Assembly: GCA_025929595.1 (NCBI GenBank)
Contig: JAICQA010000156.1
Span: 1 to 6,594, forward strand
Source of the DNA: Xanthobacteraceae bacterium
Lineage (GTDB): Bacteria; Pseudomonadota; Alphaproteobacteria; Rhizobiales; Xanthobacteraceae
Length of the DNA: 6,594 bases
Reading direction: 5' to 3'
This document shows positions 1 through 4,855 of the stretch, in pieces. The notes beneath the pieces were generated by a model that saw only the letters and a program-made list of their open reading frames with translations, made no database searches and was not told where the DNA came from. The position numbers and the translations under genes are program-made. Every line of letters starts with the position of its first letter. Within the stretch, counting starts at the first letter, position 1.

Positions 1-303
1 CACGAGCACGACCTCGTTGTGGCCCGTGGCGCCCGAGCAGACTTCCTCGTAGGTCGGATTTGGCGTGAGCCCGGCGGCGTAGCCGGCCGCCGTCACCCAG
101 ACGCCGGGACTTTTCCAGAACGCTTTCTCCGCGCCCCAGAAGCAGCCGAGCCCGAACATCGCGCGCTCGAGGCCGTCGGGGTAGGGGCCCTTGAGCGGCC
201 TCCCGGAGACGAAGTGCTTGTCGGCGGTCGGGATCGGTTCGCGGCGGCCCGGCAGCGCCTTGTCGGCCGTCGGCATGTCCAGCGATTTTTTGAAGGAGAA
301 CAT
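1..303 (-). CDS. msrA: Peptide methionine-S-sulfoxide reductase MsrA, N-terminal part (cut by window edge)
   Basis: MsrA reduces the S epimer of methionine sulfoxide in oxidised proteins and free methionine, with thioredoxin regenerating the enzyme in the cytosol. The 101 residues present hold the family signature GLGCFWGAEK, with catalytic Cys54. They also hold TPNPTYEEVCSG and TGHNEVVLV, where Glu97 lies 43 residues after the Cys, the same spacing as Cys51/Glu94 in the E. coli enzyme. The N-terminal stretch LPGRREPIPTADKHFVSGRPLKGP is the extension typical of the long (about 215-residue) proteobacterial form. Roughly the C-terminal half, including the resolving cysteines, is off the window. 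The usual GYAGG reads GYAAG here, a mild substitution. ATG at 303 is supported by AGGAGC (309-314) at 5 nt spacing. It lies 79 nt downstream of the small membrane-protein gene on the same strand and probably has its own promoter. Confidence 0.95.
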   Translation of the reverse strand, partial: MFSFKKSLDMPTADKALPGRREPIPTADKHFVSGRPLKGPYPDGLERAMFGLGCFWGAEKAFWKSPGVWVTAAGYAAGLTPNPTYEEVCSGATGHNEVVLV

Positions 304-338
304 CGGAAGCTCCTGATATCGGAAGCAAGCCCCGATGG

Positions 339-344
339 AATATA
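339..344 (-). promoter_or_regulatory. Candidate -10 element of the msrA promoter
   Basis: On the minus strand this reads TATATT, 35 nt before the msrA start codon, giving an expected transcript start near 332 and a leader of about 30 nt. No convincing -35 hexamer lies 16-18 nt upstream. An 8-bp direct repeat (CGATGGAA on the plus strand at 333-340 and 347-354) brackets it. The call rests on the AT-rich hexamer and its position only. Confidence 0.35.
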
Positions 345-350
345 AGCGAT

Positions 351-382
351 GGAACGCGGTTCCGCACCCGGCCGCGGGCCGG
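351..382 (-). terminator. Tandem GC hairpins after the membrane-protein gene, possible weak terminator
   Basis: Two perfect short hairpins lie between the stop codon of the small membrane-protein gene and the msrA promoter region. One is CCGGCC/GGCCGG with a GCG loop (368-382), touching the stop codon. The other is GGAAC/GTTCC with a GCG loop (351-363). Neither is followed by a T tract on the minus strand, so strong intrinsic termination is not expected. They may act as 3'-end stabilisers, or be chance structure in GC-rich DNA. Confidence 0.3.
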
Positions 383-706
383 TCAGTCGCGCGAGGAATA
401 GCCGATGAGTTTCTGCGGACGGCGGCCGATAAAAACGAGCACAAGGCCGAGAATGCCGAGCACCGCCCAGAGCGGTGCGAACAGCACATAAACCATCGCC
501 GAGTCCCACAGCCAGCCGGGCATGTCGCGCTCGATCGTCGCCCGCAGCCACTCGATGCTGGCCGGATGCAGCGCCACCCAGGCTTCCGCGAGCGGCATGA
601 CGACGATGCGGCCGGCGGTGATCGAGCGCGTTCCGTCGATCACCAGCGCGACGAAGGCGCCGGCGAGCAACCAAAGCCCGATAAATCGAAACAGAAAGCG
701 GAACAT
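383..706 (-). CDS. Small two-helix inner-membrane protein of unknown function
   Basis: The protein has 107 residues from ATG at 706. The sequence shows a short basic N-terminus (MFRFLFRF), a first hydrophobic helix at about residues 5-24 and a polar loop of about 45 residues (25-70) rich in Trp. A second hydrophobic helix follows at about 71-94, then a basic tail with RRPQKLIGYSSRD. By the positive-inside rule both ends face the cytosol and the Trp-rich loop lies in the periplasm. I recall similar uncharacterised small proteins in Bradyrhizobium and Rhodopseudomonas, sometimes auto-named after the cytochrome b6f subunit PetM; I see no evidence for that function. The start is uncertain. The reading frame stays open to a TTG at 754, but the ATG immediately precedes the first helix. 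Neither start has a well-spaced ribosome-binding site; GGCGGG lies about 10 nt before the ATG. It is co-directional with msrA. Confidence 0.7.
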   Translation of the reverse strand: MFRFLFRFIGLWLLAGAFVALVIDGTRSITAGRIVVMPLAEAWVALHPASIEWLRATIERDMPGWLWDSAMVYVLFAPLWAVLGILGLVLVFIGRRPQKLIGYSSRD

Positions 707-764
707 TGGAAAATGACCCGCCTCTCCACTAAACCGCGCGCCCCTGCCGTGCAACCTGCGGCGG

Positions 765-788
765 AAAAAGGCCGCAGCGCCGGCCTTT
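765..788 (-). terminator. Intrinsic terminator-like hairpin, minus orientation, with no evident upstream gene
   Basis: An 8-bp perfect stem, AAAGGCCG (767-774) with CGGCCTTT (781-788), encloses a 6-nt loop. On the minus strand the stem is followed by a run of five T (positions 769-765), the classic rho-independent pattern. On the plus strand only TTT follows. The genes to the left run leftward and the tRNA to the right runs rightward, so it sits in a divergent region where no annotated transcript should end. It could be an attenuator in the leader of the membrane-protein gene, a guard against antisense transcription from the tRNA side, or the end of an unrecognised small RNA. Confidence 0.5.
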
Positions 789-791
789 AAC

Positions 792-819
792 TTGTTTCAG
801 GAGGCTTCTCCTCTATATT
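792..819 (+). promoter_or_regulatory. Sigma-70-type promoter of the tRNA-Ser gene
   Basis: TTGTTT (792-797) as -35 and TATATT (814-819) as -10 are separated by 16 nt. The -10 ends 13 nt before the first base of the mature tRNA, so transcription would start near 826 and leave a 5' leader of about 7 nt for RNase P to remove. The position and AT-richness in otherwise GC-rich DNA support the call. Confidence 0.6.
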
Positions 820-832
820 CCGCCCGCTTTCC

Positions 833-922
833 GGAGGGGTGGCCGAGTGGCTTAAGGCGCACGCTTGGAAAGCGTGTGTGCGGGAAACCGTACCGTGGGT
901 TCGAATCCCACCCCCTCCGCCA
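833..922 (+). tRNA. tRNA-Ser (anticodon GGA), CCA encoded
   Basis: A class II tRNA of 90 nt that reads UCC and UCU codons. The acceptor stem GGAGGGG (833-839) pairs with CCCCTCC (912-918), followed by discriminator G919, the identity base expected for serine, and a genome-encoded CCA (920-922). The D-arm has GCC/GGC around its loop. The anticodon stem CACGC (860-864)/GCGTG (872-876) closes the loop TTGGAAA, with anticodon GGA at 867-869. An 18-nt long variable arm (877-894) is diagnostic of Ser/Leu/Tyr-class tRNAs. The T-arm is GTGGG-TTCGAAT-CCCAC (895-911). It stands alone between divergent neighbours. Confidence 0.97.
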
Positions 923-942
923 GTCCCGCCTGCTGCGGTCCC

Positions 943-973
943 GGCGATAGCCTTGGCCTATCGCCTGCTTTCT
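943..973 (+). terminator. Hairpin after tRNA-Ser, probable terminator of the tRNA transcript
   Basis: GGCGATAG (943-950) and CTATCGCC (958-965) form a perfect 8-bp stem with a 7-nt loop, 20 nt after the CCA end of the tRNA. The tail TGCTTTCT is only moderately T-rich, so termination may be partial. The same bases can be read as a weak sigma-54 promoter, listed separately; the two readings compete. Confidence 0.45.
954..969 (+). promoter_or_regulatory. Weak sigma-54-like -24/-12 match upstream of the response-regulator gene
   Basis: TGGC (954-957) and TGCT (966-969) place the invariant GG (955-956) and GC (967-968) exactly 10 nt apart, as sigma-54 promoters require. The A and C after TGGC in the consensus, and the first T of TTGC, are not matched. 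It overlaps the hairpin after the tRNA. If real, transcription would start near 980 and the regulator operon would be sigma-54 dependent. No copy of the palindrome seen upstream of the ligase gene lies nearby, so this may be coincidence. Confidence 0.22.
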
Positions 974-987
974 AGAGTCACTCTAGA
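971..987 (+). repeat. Perfect 17-bp palindrome in the leader of the two-component operon, possible operator
   Basis: TCTAGAGT (971-978), a central C (979) and ACTCTAGA (980-987) form a perfect inverted repeat, 102 nt before the GTG start of the response regulator. The 8-bp half-sites with a 1-nt centre suit a dimeric DNA-binding protein better than an RNA hairpin, and no T tract follows. Its sequence differs from the palindromes before the ligase gene, so a different regulator would be expected to bind it. The binding factor is unknown. Confidence 0.4.
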
Positions 988-1089
988 CTTATCTCCTGCT
1001 GTTTCCTTGCGAAGATTCCGAAGTAGCATGATTGCAAAAAGCCCGGATCGCGCGCCTGTTCGCGTGCCGGAAATTGCCTTGGGGGGACC

Positions 1090-2481
1090 GTGCGGGCGGA
1101 AACGGCAAGAAGGAATCTCGAAGCACGGGGCGATCCGGAGTTCGGACCGTGGCTCGCGCAGTCTTCGATCCTGGTCGTCGATGACGAGCCGGGGATGCGC
1201 AATTTTCTGGTGCGCACGCTCGGACCGCGCTGCAAGCTGATCGAGGAGGCCGCCGACACCGCGGAGGCATCGCGCAAGCTCGACGCCAATTATTTCGACG
1301 TCGTCATCCTCGACAACATCATGCCCGGCCAGAGCGGGGTCGACTGGCTCGCCGAGCAGCGCGAGATCGGATTTTTCTCCGACGCCATTTTAATGACGGC
1401 CTATGCCGATCTGGAAACGGCCATTCGCGCCCTGCGCGCCGGCGCCGTCGACTTCGTGCTCAAGCCGTTTCGATCCAACCAGATCCTGAATGCGGTCGCC
1501 CGTTGTCTCGACCGGGTCAGGCTGCAGCGCGAAAACTTTGCGCTCCGCTTTGAGCTCCGGGCGACCACCGACCACGTCCATTTGCGCGACCGGCTGGTCG
1601 GCGAGTCGACCGCGGCGCGCCGGGTGCGCGAAAGCCTCGCCCGCGTCGCGCCCCTGCCCACCTCGGTGCTGCTGACCGGCCAGTCCGGCACCGGCAAGGA
1701 AGTGGCGGCGCGCATGCTCCATTCGCTGTCGCCGCGTGCCGACAAGCCGTTCGTGCCGGTGAACTGCGCGGCCATTCCGCCGGACATGATGGAATCGGAG
1801 TTCTTCGGCCATCTGGAAGGGTCCTTCACGGGCGCCAATGAAGGACGCGAAGGGCTGTTCACCTATGCGCAGGGCGGCACCCTGTTTCTCGATGAGATCG
1901 GCGAACTGCCGCTGGCGATGCAGAGCAAGCTGCTTCGTGTGCTGGAGGATCGTCGCGTCCGCCCCGTCGGCTCCGAGCGCGAGGTGCCGGTCGATTTGCG
2001 CTTCGTCTTCGCGACCAATGCCGAACTTGAGAAGGAAGTCGAGAACGGCCGCTTCCGCGCCGATCTCTTCTTCCGCATCAACGTGATGCAGATTCATCTG
2101 CCGCCGCTCAAGGATCGCGAAGACGACGTGCAGGAGCTGGCCACGCTGTTCATGCACAAGCTCTCCCAGCAATTGGGCATGCCGCCGGTGCCTGTCACCG
2201 CTGCTGTCCGCGCCGAGCTGGCCAGATATGACTGGCCCGGCAACGTCCGCGAGCTGCGCAATCTGATCGAGCGGTCGCTGATTCTCGGCGTGTTTCCGGA
2301 CGATTTCGGCGGGCATGCGTCGGAGTCGCCCAGCCTCACGACCGACAGCCTGGCCGAAATGGAACGCCGGCACATCCTGACCGTCCTGAAAGAGACGGGC
2401 GGCAACCGTGACGAAGCCGCGCGCCGGCTTGGCGTTTCGCGCAAGACGATCGATCGCAAATGCGTGTTGTGGAATGTCTAG
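1090..2481 (+). CDS. Sigma-54-dependent response regulator, NtrC/DctD class
   Basis: A 463-residue activator that, once phosphorylated, should remodel sigma-54 RNA polymerase by ATP hydrolysis. The receiver domain (about 26-145) has acidic residues D31/D32, phospho-acceptor D75 in VVILDNIMPG, T103 and K125. The AAA+ domain (about 168-395) has Walker A GQSGTGKE (197-204), Walker B GGTLFLDEIG (262-271), arginine-finger candidates R323 and R329 in FRADLFFR, and sensor II WPGNVRELRN (382-391). The sigma-54-contacting loop reads GSFTGA (244-249) where GAFTGA is usual, but the key Thr is kept. The C-terminus (about 425-460) is a Fis-type helix-turn-helix, GGNRDEAARRLGVSRKTIDRK. GTG at 1090 is the only usable start after an in-frame stop at 1024. 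It is preceded by a G-rich GGGGGGA and adds about 25 residues before the receiver fold. It overlaps the kinase gene by 8 nt and is probably co-translated with it. The likely target is the promoter before the ligase gene. Confidence 0.93.
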   Translation: MRAETARRNLEARGDPEFGPWLAQSSILVVDDEPGMRNFLVRTLGPRCKLIEEAADTAEASRKLDANYFDVVILDNIMPGQSGVDWLAEQREIGFFSDAILMTAYADLETAIRALRAGAVDFVLKPFRSNQILNAVARCLDRVRLQRENFALRFELRATTDHVHLRDRLVGESTAARRVRESLARVAPLPTSVLLTGQSGTGKEVAARMLHSLSPRADKPFVPVNCAAIPPDMMESEFFGHLEGSFTGANEGREGLFTYAQGGTLFLDEIGELPLAMQSKLLRVLEDRRVRPVGSEREVPVDLRFVFATNAELEKEVENGRFRADLFFRINVMQIHLPPLKDREDDVQELATLFMHKLSQQLGMPPVPVTAAVRAELARYDWPGNVRELRNLIERSLILGVFPDDFGGHASESPSLTTDSLAEMERRHILTVLKETGGNRDEAARRLGVSRKTIDRKCVLWNV

Positions 2482-4498
2482 GGCGGCCGAAACTTCCTGG
2501 TTCTCGACACAAGGCCGTTCCGTCCGCTTCCGGCTGCTCGCCATCGCGTTGCTGCCGATGCTGGTCATCCTGCCGCTGCTGCTCGGCGTTGCCATCGTCC
2601 GCTTCGACGATCGCTTCAATGCGATGCTGATTTCGAAGGTGAACGGCGATCTCACGATCGCCCATCAGTATCTCGCGCGGAATCTTGAATACACCGGTGA
2701 GCATGTCGAGGCGCTCGGCTTTTCGGCGAGATTCCGCGATCTCGTGCGCGGCGAAGATCGCGCGGAGCTGCAGGCGCTGCTGGAGGAGCGACGCAAGGAG
2801 TTGTCGCTGGATTTTCTGTATGTGACGGGACGCGACGGGAAGATCATCGCTTCCTCGCCTTCCTTCGATTCGCCGACAATCAGAACCGCCTGGCCGGTGG
2901 TGGAGTCGGCGCTCAACGGCATACCCTCGACGGCGATCGACATCTTCGCCAATGAAGAACTTGCCGAGATCGATCTCGGGCTCGCCTGGCGCGCCACGCT
3001 CGAACTCGTACCGACGCCGAACGCCGTGCCGACCGACCGCAGGAGCGAAACGCGCGGCATGGTGGTGCACTCGGCGAGTCCCGTAACGCTCGCCGGCGGC
3101 GCTCCCGCCGCGCTCGTCAGCGGGCTGCTGTTGAATCAGAATCTCGTTTTCATCGATACGATCAACGACCTTGTCTACCGCGCCGCGAGCCTGCCGGAAG
3201 GCAGCCAGGGAACGGCCACGCTGTTTCTCGACGACGTGCGCGTCAGCACCAATGTCCGTCTGTTCGAGGATCGGCGCGCACTCGGCACGCGGGTGTCGGC
3301 GGCCGTGCGCTCGACGGTGCTCGAAAAAGGCGAGACCTGGCTCGACAGCGCCTTCGTCGTCAACGACTGGTACATTTCCGCGTACGAGCCGATCGTCGAC
3401 AGCTACGGCAAGCGCGTCGGCATGCTGTATGTCGGGTTTCTCGAAGCGCCGTTCACCCACGCGCGATACATGACGTTGCTGACCATCGTGGTCGCTTTCC
3501 TCGTCATGACGGCGGCCAGCGTGCCGATCTTCCTGCGCTGGGCGCGCGCCATCTTCCGGCCGCTGGAGCGGATGACCGACACGATCTCCCAGGTCGAAAG
3601 CGGCGACCTCGGCGCGCGCACCAGCCTGCCGGTTGCGCAGGACGAAATCGGCCGCGTGGCCGGCCATCTCGACAAGTTGCTGAACCAGCTGCAGGAGCGC
3701 GACCGCCGTCTGCGCGAATGGAATGAAGAATTGAACGCCCGCGTGGACGAGCGTACGCGCGAGCTTCAACTCGCAAACCGCCAGCTGGAAGCCACGACCA
3801 AGCAGCTCATCCTGTCTGAAAAGCTCGCCGCCATCGGCGAAATCACGGCAGGTGTCGCGCACGAGATCAACAATCCGATCGCCGTCATGCAGGGCAATCT
3901 CGACGTCATCCGAACCATGATGTCCGATCAGATGGATAAGGCGCGGACGGAATTTCGCCTGCTCGACGAGCAGATTCATCGCATCAGCCAGATCGTGACC
4001 AAGCTCCTGCAGTTTGCGAAGCCCGAGGAATATGCGGGCTACGTGGAACGTCACGCGGCCGACCACGTCATCGCCGACTGTCTGCCGCTGGTGCGACATC
4101 TGTTGAGCAAGGCCGAGATCAATATTGTTCGCGAGGATTGCGCGACCCGGCTGGTGCTCATGAACCGGACCGAATTGCAGCAGGTCATTGTCAACCTGGT
4201 GGTCAATGCAATTCACGCCATGCCCGACGGCGGCCGGCTTACGCTGCGTTCCGCCGACTCCGACCTCGACGGAAAGCCGGGTCTCATCATCGAAATATCG
4301 GATACCGGAGTCGGCATGAGCTCCGAGACCATGCAAAAGATTTTCGATCCGTTCTTCACGACCAAGCGGCAGCAGGGAACGGGGCTCGGCCTGTCCATCA
4401 GCCAGACGCTGGTGACGCGCCAGGGCGGGAAGATCTTTGCCGAAAGCGAGCCGGGGCGGGGCACGACCTTCAGCATCTGGCTGCCGGAGGCGGCCTGA
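2474..4498 (+). CDS. Membrane sensor histidine kinase with Cache-type periplasmic sensor
   Basis: A 674-residue kinase, the evident partner of the preceding regulator. TM1 (about 21-42) is followed by a periplasmic sensor of about 290 residues. Its segments TLFLDDVRVSTNV (249-261), RRALGTRVSAAV (267-278) and WYISAYEPIVDSYGKRVGMLYVGF (299-322) look like Cache-type (double or Cache_3-Cache_2) ligand domains. TM2 (about 333-355), a HAMP linker (about 352-406) and a coiled coil (about 400-445) connect to the HisKA domain. Phospho-acceptor H463 lies in AGVAHEINNPIAV. The ATPase domain has the N box with N574/N578, the G1 box DTGVGM (610-615), the F box FDPFFTTK and the G2 box GTGLGLS (635-641). 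The NtrB/DctB-like kinase core suits an NtrC-class partner. ATG at 2474 overlaps the regulator stop (AATGTCTAG) and has no clear ribosome-binding site, so translational coupling is likely. The ligand is unknown. Confidence 0.92.
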   Translation: MSRAAETSWFSTQGRSVRFRLLAIALLPMLVILPLLLGVAIVRFDDRFNAMLISKVNGDLTIAHQYLARNLEYTGEHVEALGFSARFRDLVRGEDRAELQALLEERRKELSLDFLYVTGRDGKIIASSPSFDSPTIRTAWPVVESALNGIPSTAIDIFANEELAEIDLGLAWRATLELVPTPNAVPTDRRSETRGMVVHSASPVTLAGGAPAALVSGLLLNQNLVFIDTINDLVYRAASLPEGSQGTATLFLDDVRVSTNVRLFEDRRALGTRVSAAVRSTVLEKGETWLDSAFVVNDWYISAYEPIVDSYGKRVGMLYVGFLEAPFTHARYMTLLTIVVAFLVMTAASVPIFLRWARAIFRPLERMTDTISQVESGDLGARTSLPVAQDEIGRVAGHLDKLLNQLQERDRRLREWNEELNARVDERTRELQLANRQLEATTKQLILSEKLAAIGEITAGVAHEINNPIAVMQGNLDVIRTMMSDQMDKARTEFRLLDEQIHRISQIVTKLLQFAKPEEYAGYVERHAADHVIADCLPLVRHLLSKAEINIVREDCATRLVLMNRTELQQVIVNLVVNAIHAMPDGGRLTLRSADSDLDGKPGLIIEISDTGVGMSSETMQKIFDPFFTTKRQQGTGLGLSISQTLVTRQGGKIFAESEPGRGTTFSIWLPEAA

Positions 4499-4500
4499 GC

Positions 4501-4521
4501 TGTCGGACAATTTGTCCGACA
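4501..4521 (+). promoter_or_regulatory. Perfect 21-bp palindrome, proposed upstream activator site 1
   Basis: TGTCGGACAA (4501-4510), a central T (4511) and TTGTCCGACA (4512-4521) form an inverted repeat without a mismatch, beginning 2 nt after the kinase stop codon. Its centre lies about 109 nt upstream of the predicted sigma-54 transcript start, the normal range for an enhancer bound by an NtrC-class activator. As RNA it could also form a hairpin at the end of the kinase message, but no T tract follows. Binding by the regulator encoded at 1090-2481 is inference from proximity. Confidence 0.72.
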
Positions 4522-4526
4522 TTGGC

Positions 4527-4541
4527 CGGACAATTTGTCTC
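4527..4541 (+). promoter_or_regulatory. Second copy of the palindrome core, proposed upstream activator site 2
   Basis: The 13-mer CGGACAATTTGTC at 4527-4539 is identical to 4504-4516 in site 1. Its core GACAA-T-TTGTC is symmetric about 4534, but the outer bases on the right diverge (TCCG in place of CGAC). The centres of the two sites are 23 bp apart, close to two helical turns, so two dimers would bind on about the same face of the DNA. A strong plus a weak tandem site is a common arrangement for cooperative assembly of sigma-54 activators. Confidence 0.65.
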
Positions 4542-4560
4542 CGCGGGCTTTGCTGCAGTG

Positions 4561-4573
4561 AAGCAAGTCGTTG
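4561..4573 (+). promoter_or_regulatory. IHF-like site between activator sites and sigma-54 promoter
   Basis: AAGCAAGTCGTTG matches the IHF consensus WATCAANNNNTTR at all fixed positions except one (G where T is expected). It is centred about 53 nt upstream of the predicted transcript start, between the palindromes and the -24 element, where IHF bending commonly brings a bound activator to sigma-54 polymerase. The consensus is loose, so position is the main support. Confidence 0.4.
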
Positions 4574-4592
4574 TTTTTCCTCTATCGGCCGA

Positions 4593-4609
4593 TTGGCACA
4601 ATCGTTGCT
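4593..4609 (+). promoter_or_regulatory. Sigma-54 (RpoN) -24/-12 promoter of the acyl-CoA ligase gene
   Basis: TTGGCAC (4593-4599), five bases, then TTGCT (4605-4609) match the sigma-54 consensus TGGCAC-N5-TTGC exactly. The invariant GG (4595-4596) and GC (4607-4608) are 10 nt apart and a short T run follows. The predicted start of transcription is near 4620, in the sequence before the ligase gene. The palindromic sites and the IHF-like site upstream, and the sigma-54 activator gene in the preceding operon, all agree with this call. Confidence 0.88.
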
Positions 4610-4619
4610 TTTTCCTTAA

Positions 4620-4855
4620 CGACTGAAGGGGAGGGCCCGTCGCGGTATAAGAGATCGGCGGTAGATCGATCGGCTGTGACGGAAAGATCTTCGGCAAACG
4701 TATTCGAACGGCGCAAGCCGGTTCGTCGAAGGCGTTGCAGCCATTCGGGCGGCTGACCCGCCGGGATTCGCACTCTCCCCATATTCAGTTCGTCGTCTTT
4801 CGGCGTCTTGGCGCACGAAAGTAGACGTCCTGGCGGGCAGTTGGGGGGCGAGCGA
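4620..4855 (+). other. Long untranslated leader of the ligase mRNA (no gene seen)
   Basis: This is the remainder of the 357-nt gap between the kinase and the ligase. I see no credible gene in it: short frames that cross it lack ribosome-binding sites and family features. It would form a leader of about 236 nt. It contains GATCGGC twice (4653-4659, 4668-4674), a hairpin with a GCAA tetraloop (4705-4725) and a GGCGG/CCGCC hairpin (4748-4762). I do not recognise any known riboswitch. Confidence 0.55.
4705..4725 (+). other. Stem-loop with GCAA tetraloop in the ligase leader
   Basis: CGAAC-GGC (4705-4712) pairs with GCC (4717-4719) and GTTCG (4721-4725) across a GCAA loop, with one bulged G at 4720. 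GGC-GCAA-GCC is a stable GNRA tetraloop hairpin. It may affect mRNA stability or translation of the ligase, or be chance structure. Confidence 0.4.

Noticed and set aside
335..790. 151-codon plus-strand frame over the small membrane-protein gene
   Set aside because: The product is charged and low-complexity without domains. The minus-strand frame has two clear transmembrane helices with positive-inside flanks.
839..1240. 133-codon plus-strand frame beginning MAEWLKAHAWKACVRETVPWVRIPPPP
   Set aside because: Its first part is the translation of the tRNA-Ser gene, a well-known false protein, and the rest overlaps the response regulator in another frame.
2408..2473. Upstream GTG start giving a kinase 22 residues longer
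   Set aside because: It would extend the overlap with the regulator to 74 nt and add a stretch without membrane or sensor features. The ATG at 2474 overlaps the stop codon in the manner of coupled genes.
1390..2655. 421-codon minus-strand frame opposite the response regulator
   Set aside because: It is antisense to a gene with intact receiver, AAA+ and HTH domains, and has no domain of its own.
4501..4521. 21-bp palindrome read as a terminator after the kinase
   Set aside because: No T tract follows, the centre leaves a 1-nt loop, and a second copy of its core lies 23 bp on in front of a sigma-54 promoter. A protein-binding site explains this better.
2336..4522. 728-codon minus-strand frame opposite the histidine kinase
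   Set aside because: It is a GC-driven shadow of the kinase gene, whose frame has every expected kinase motif. The antisense product is rich in Arg, Asp and His and shows no domain.
4646..4651. TATAAG as a sigma-70 -10 element in the ligase leader
   Set aside because: The hexamer 17 nt upstream (CTGAAG) is a poor -35, and a consensus sigma-54 promoter lies just before it. It may be a weak secondary promoter at most.
4571..4756. 61-codon plus-strand frame in the ligase leader
   Set aside because: It starts upstream of the predicted sigma-54 transcript start and runs across the -24/-12 element, and lacks a ribosome-binding site.
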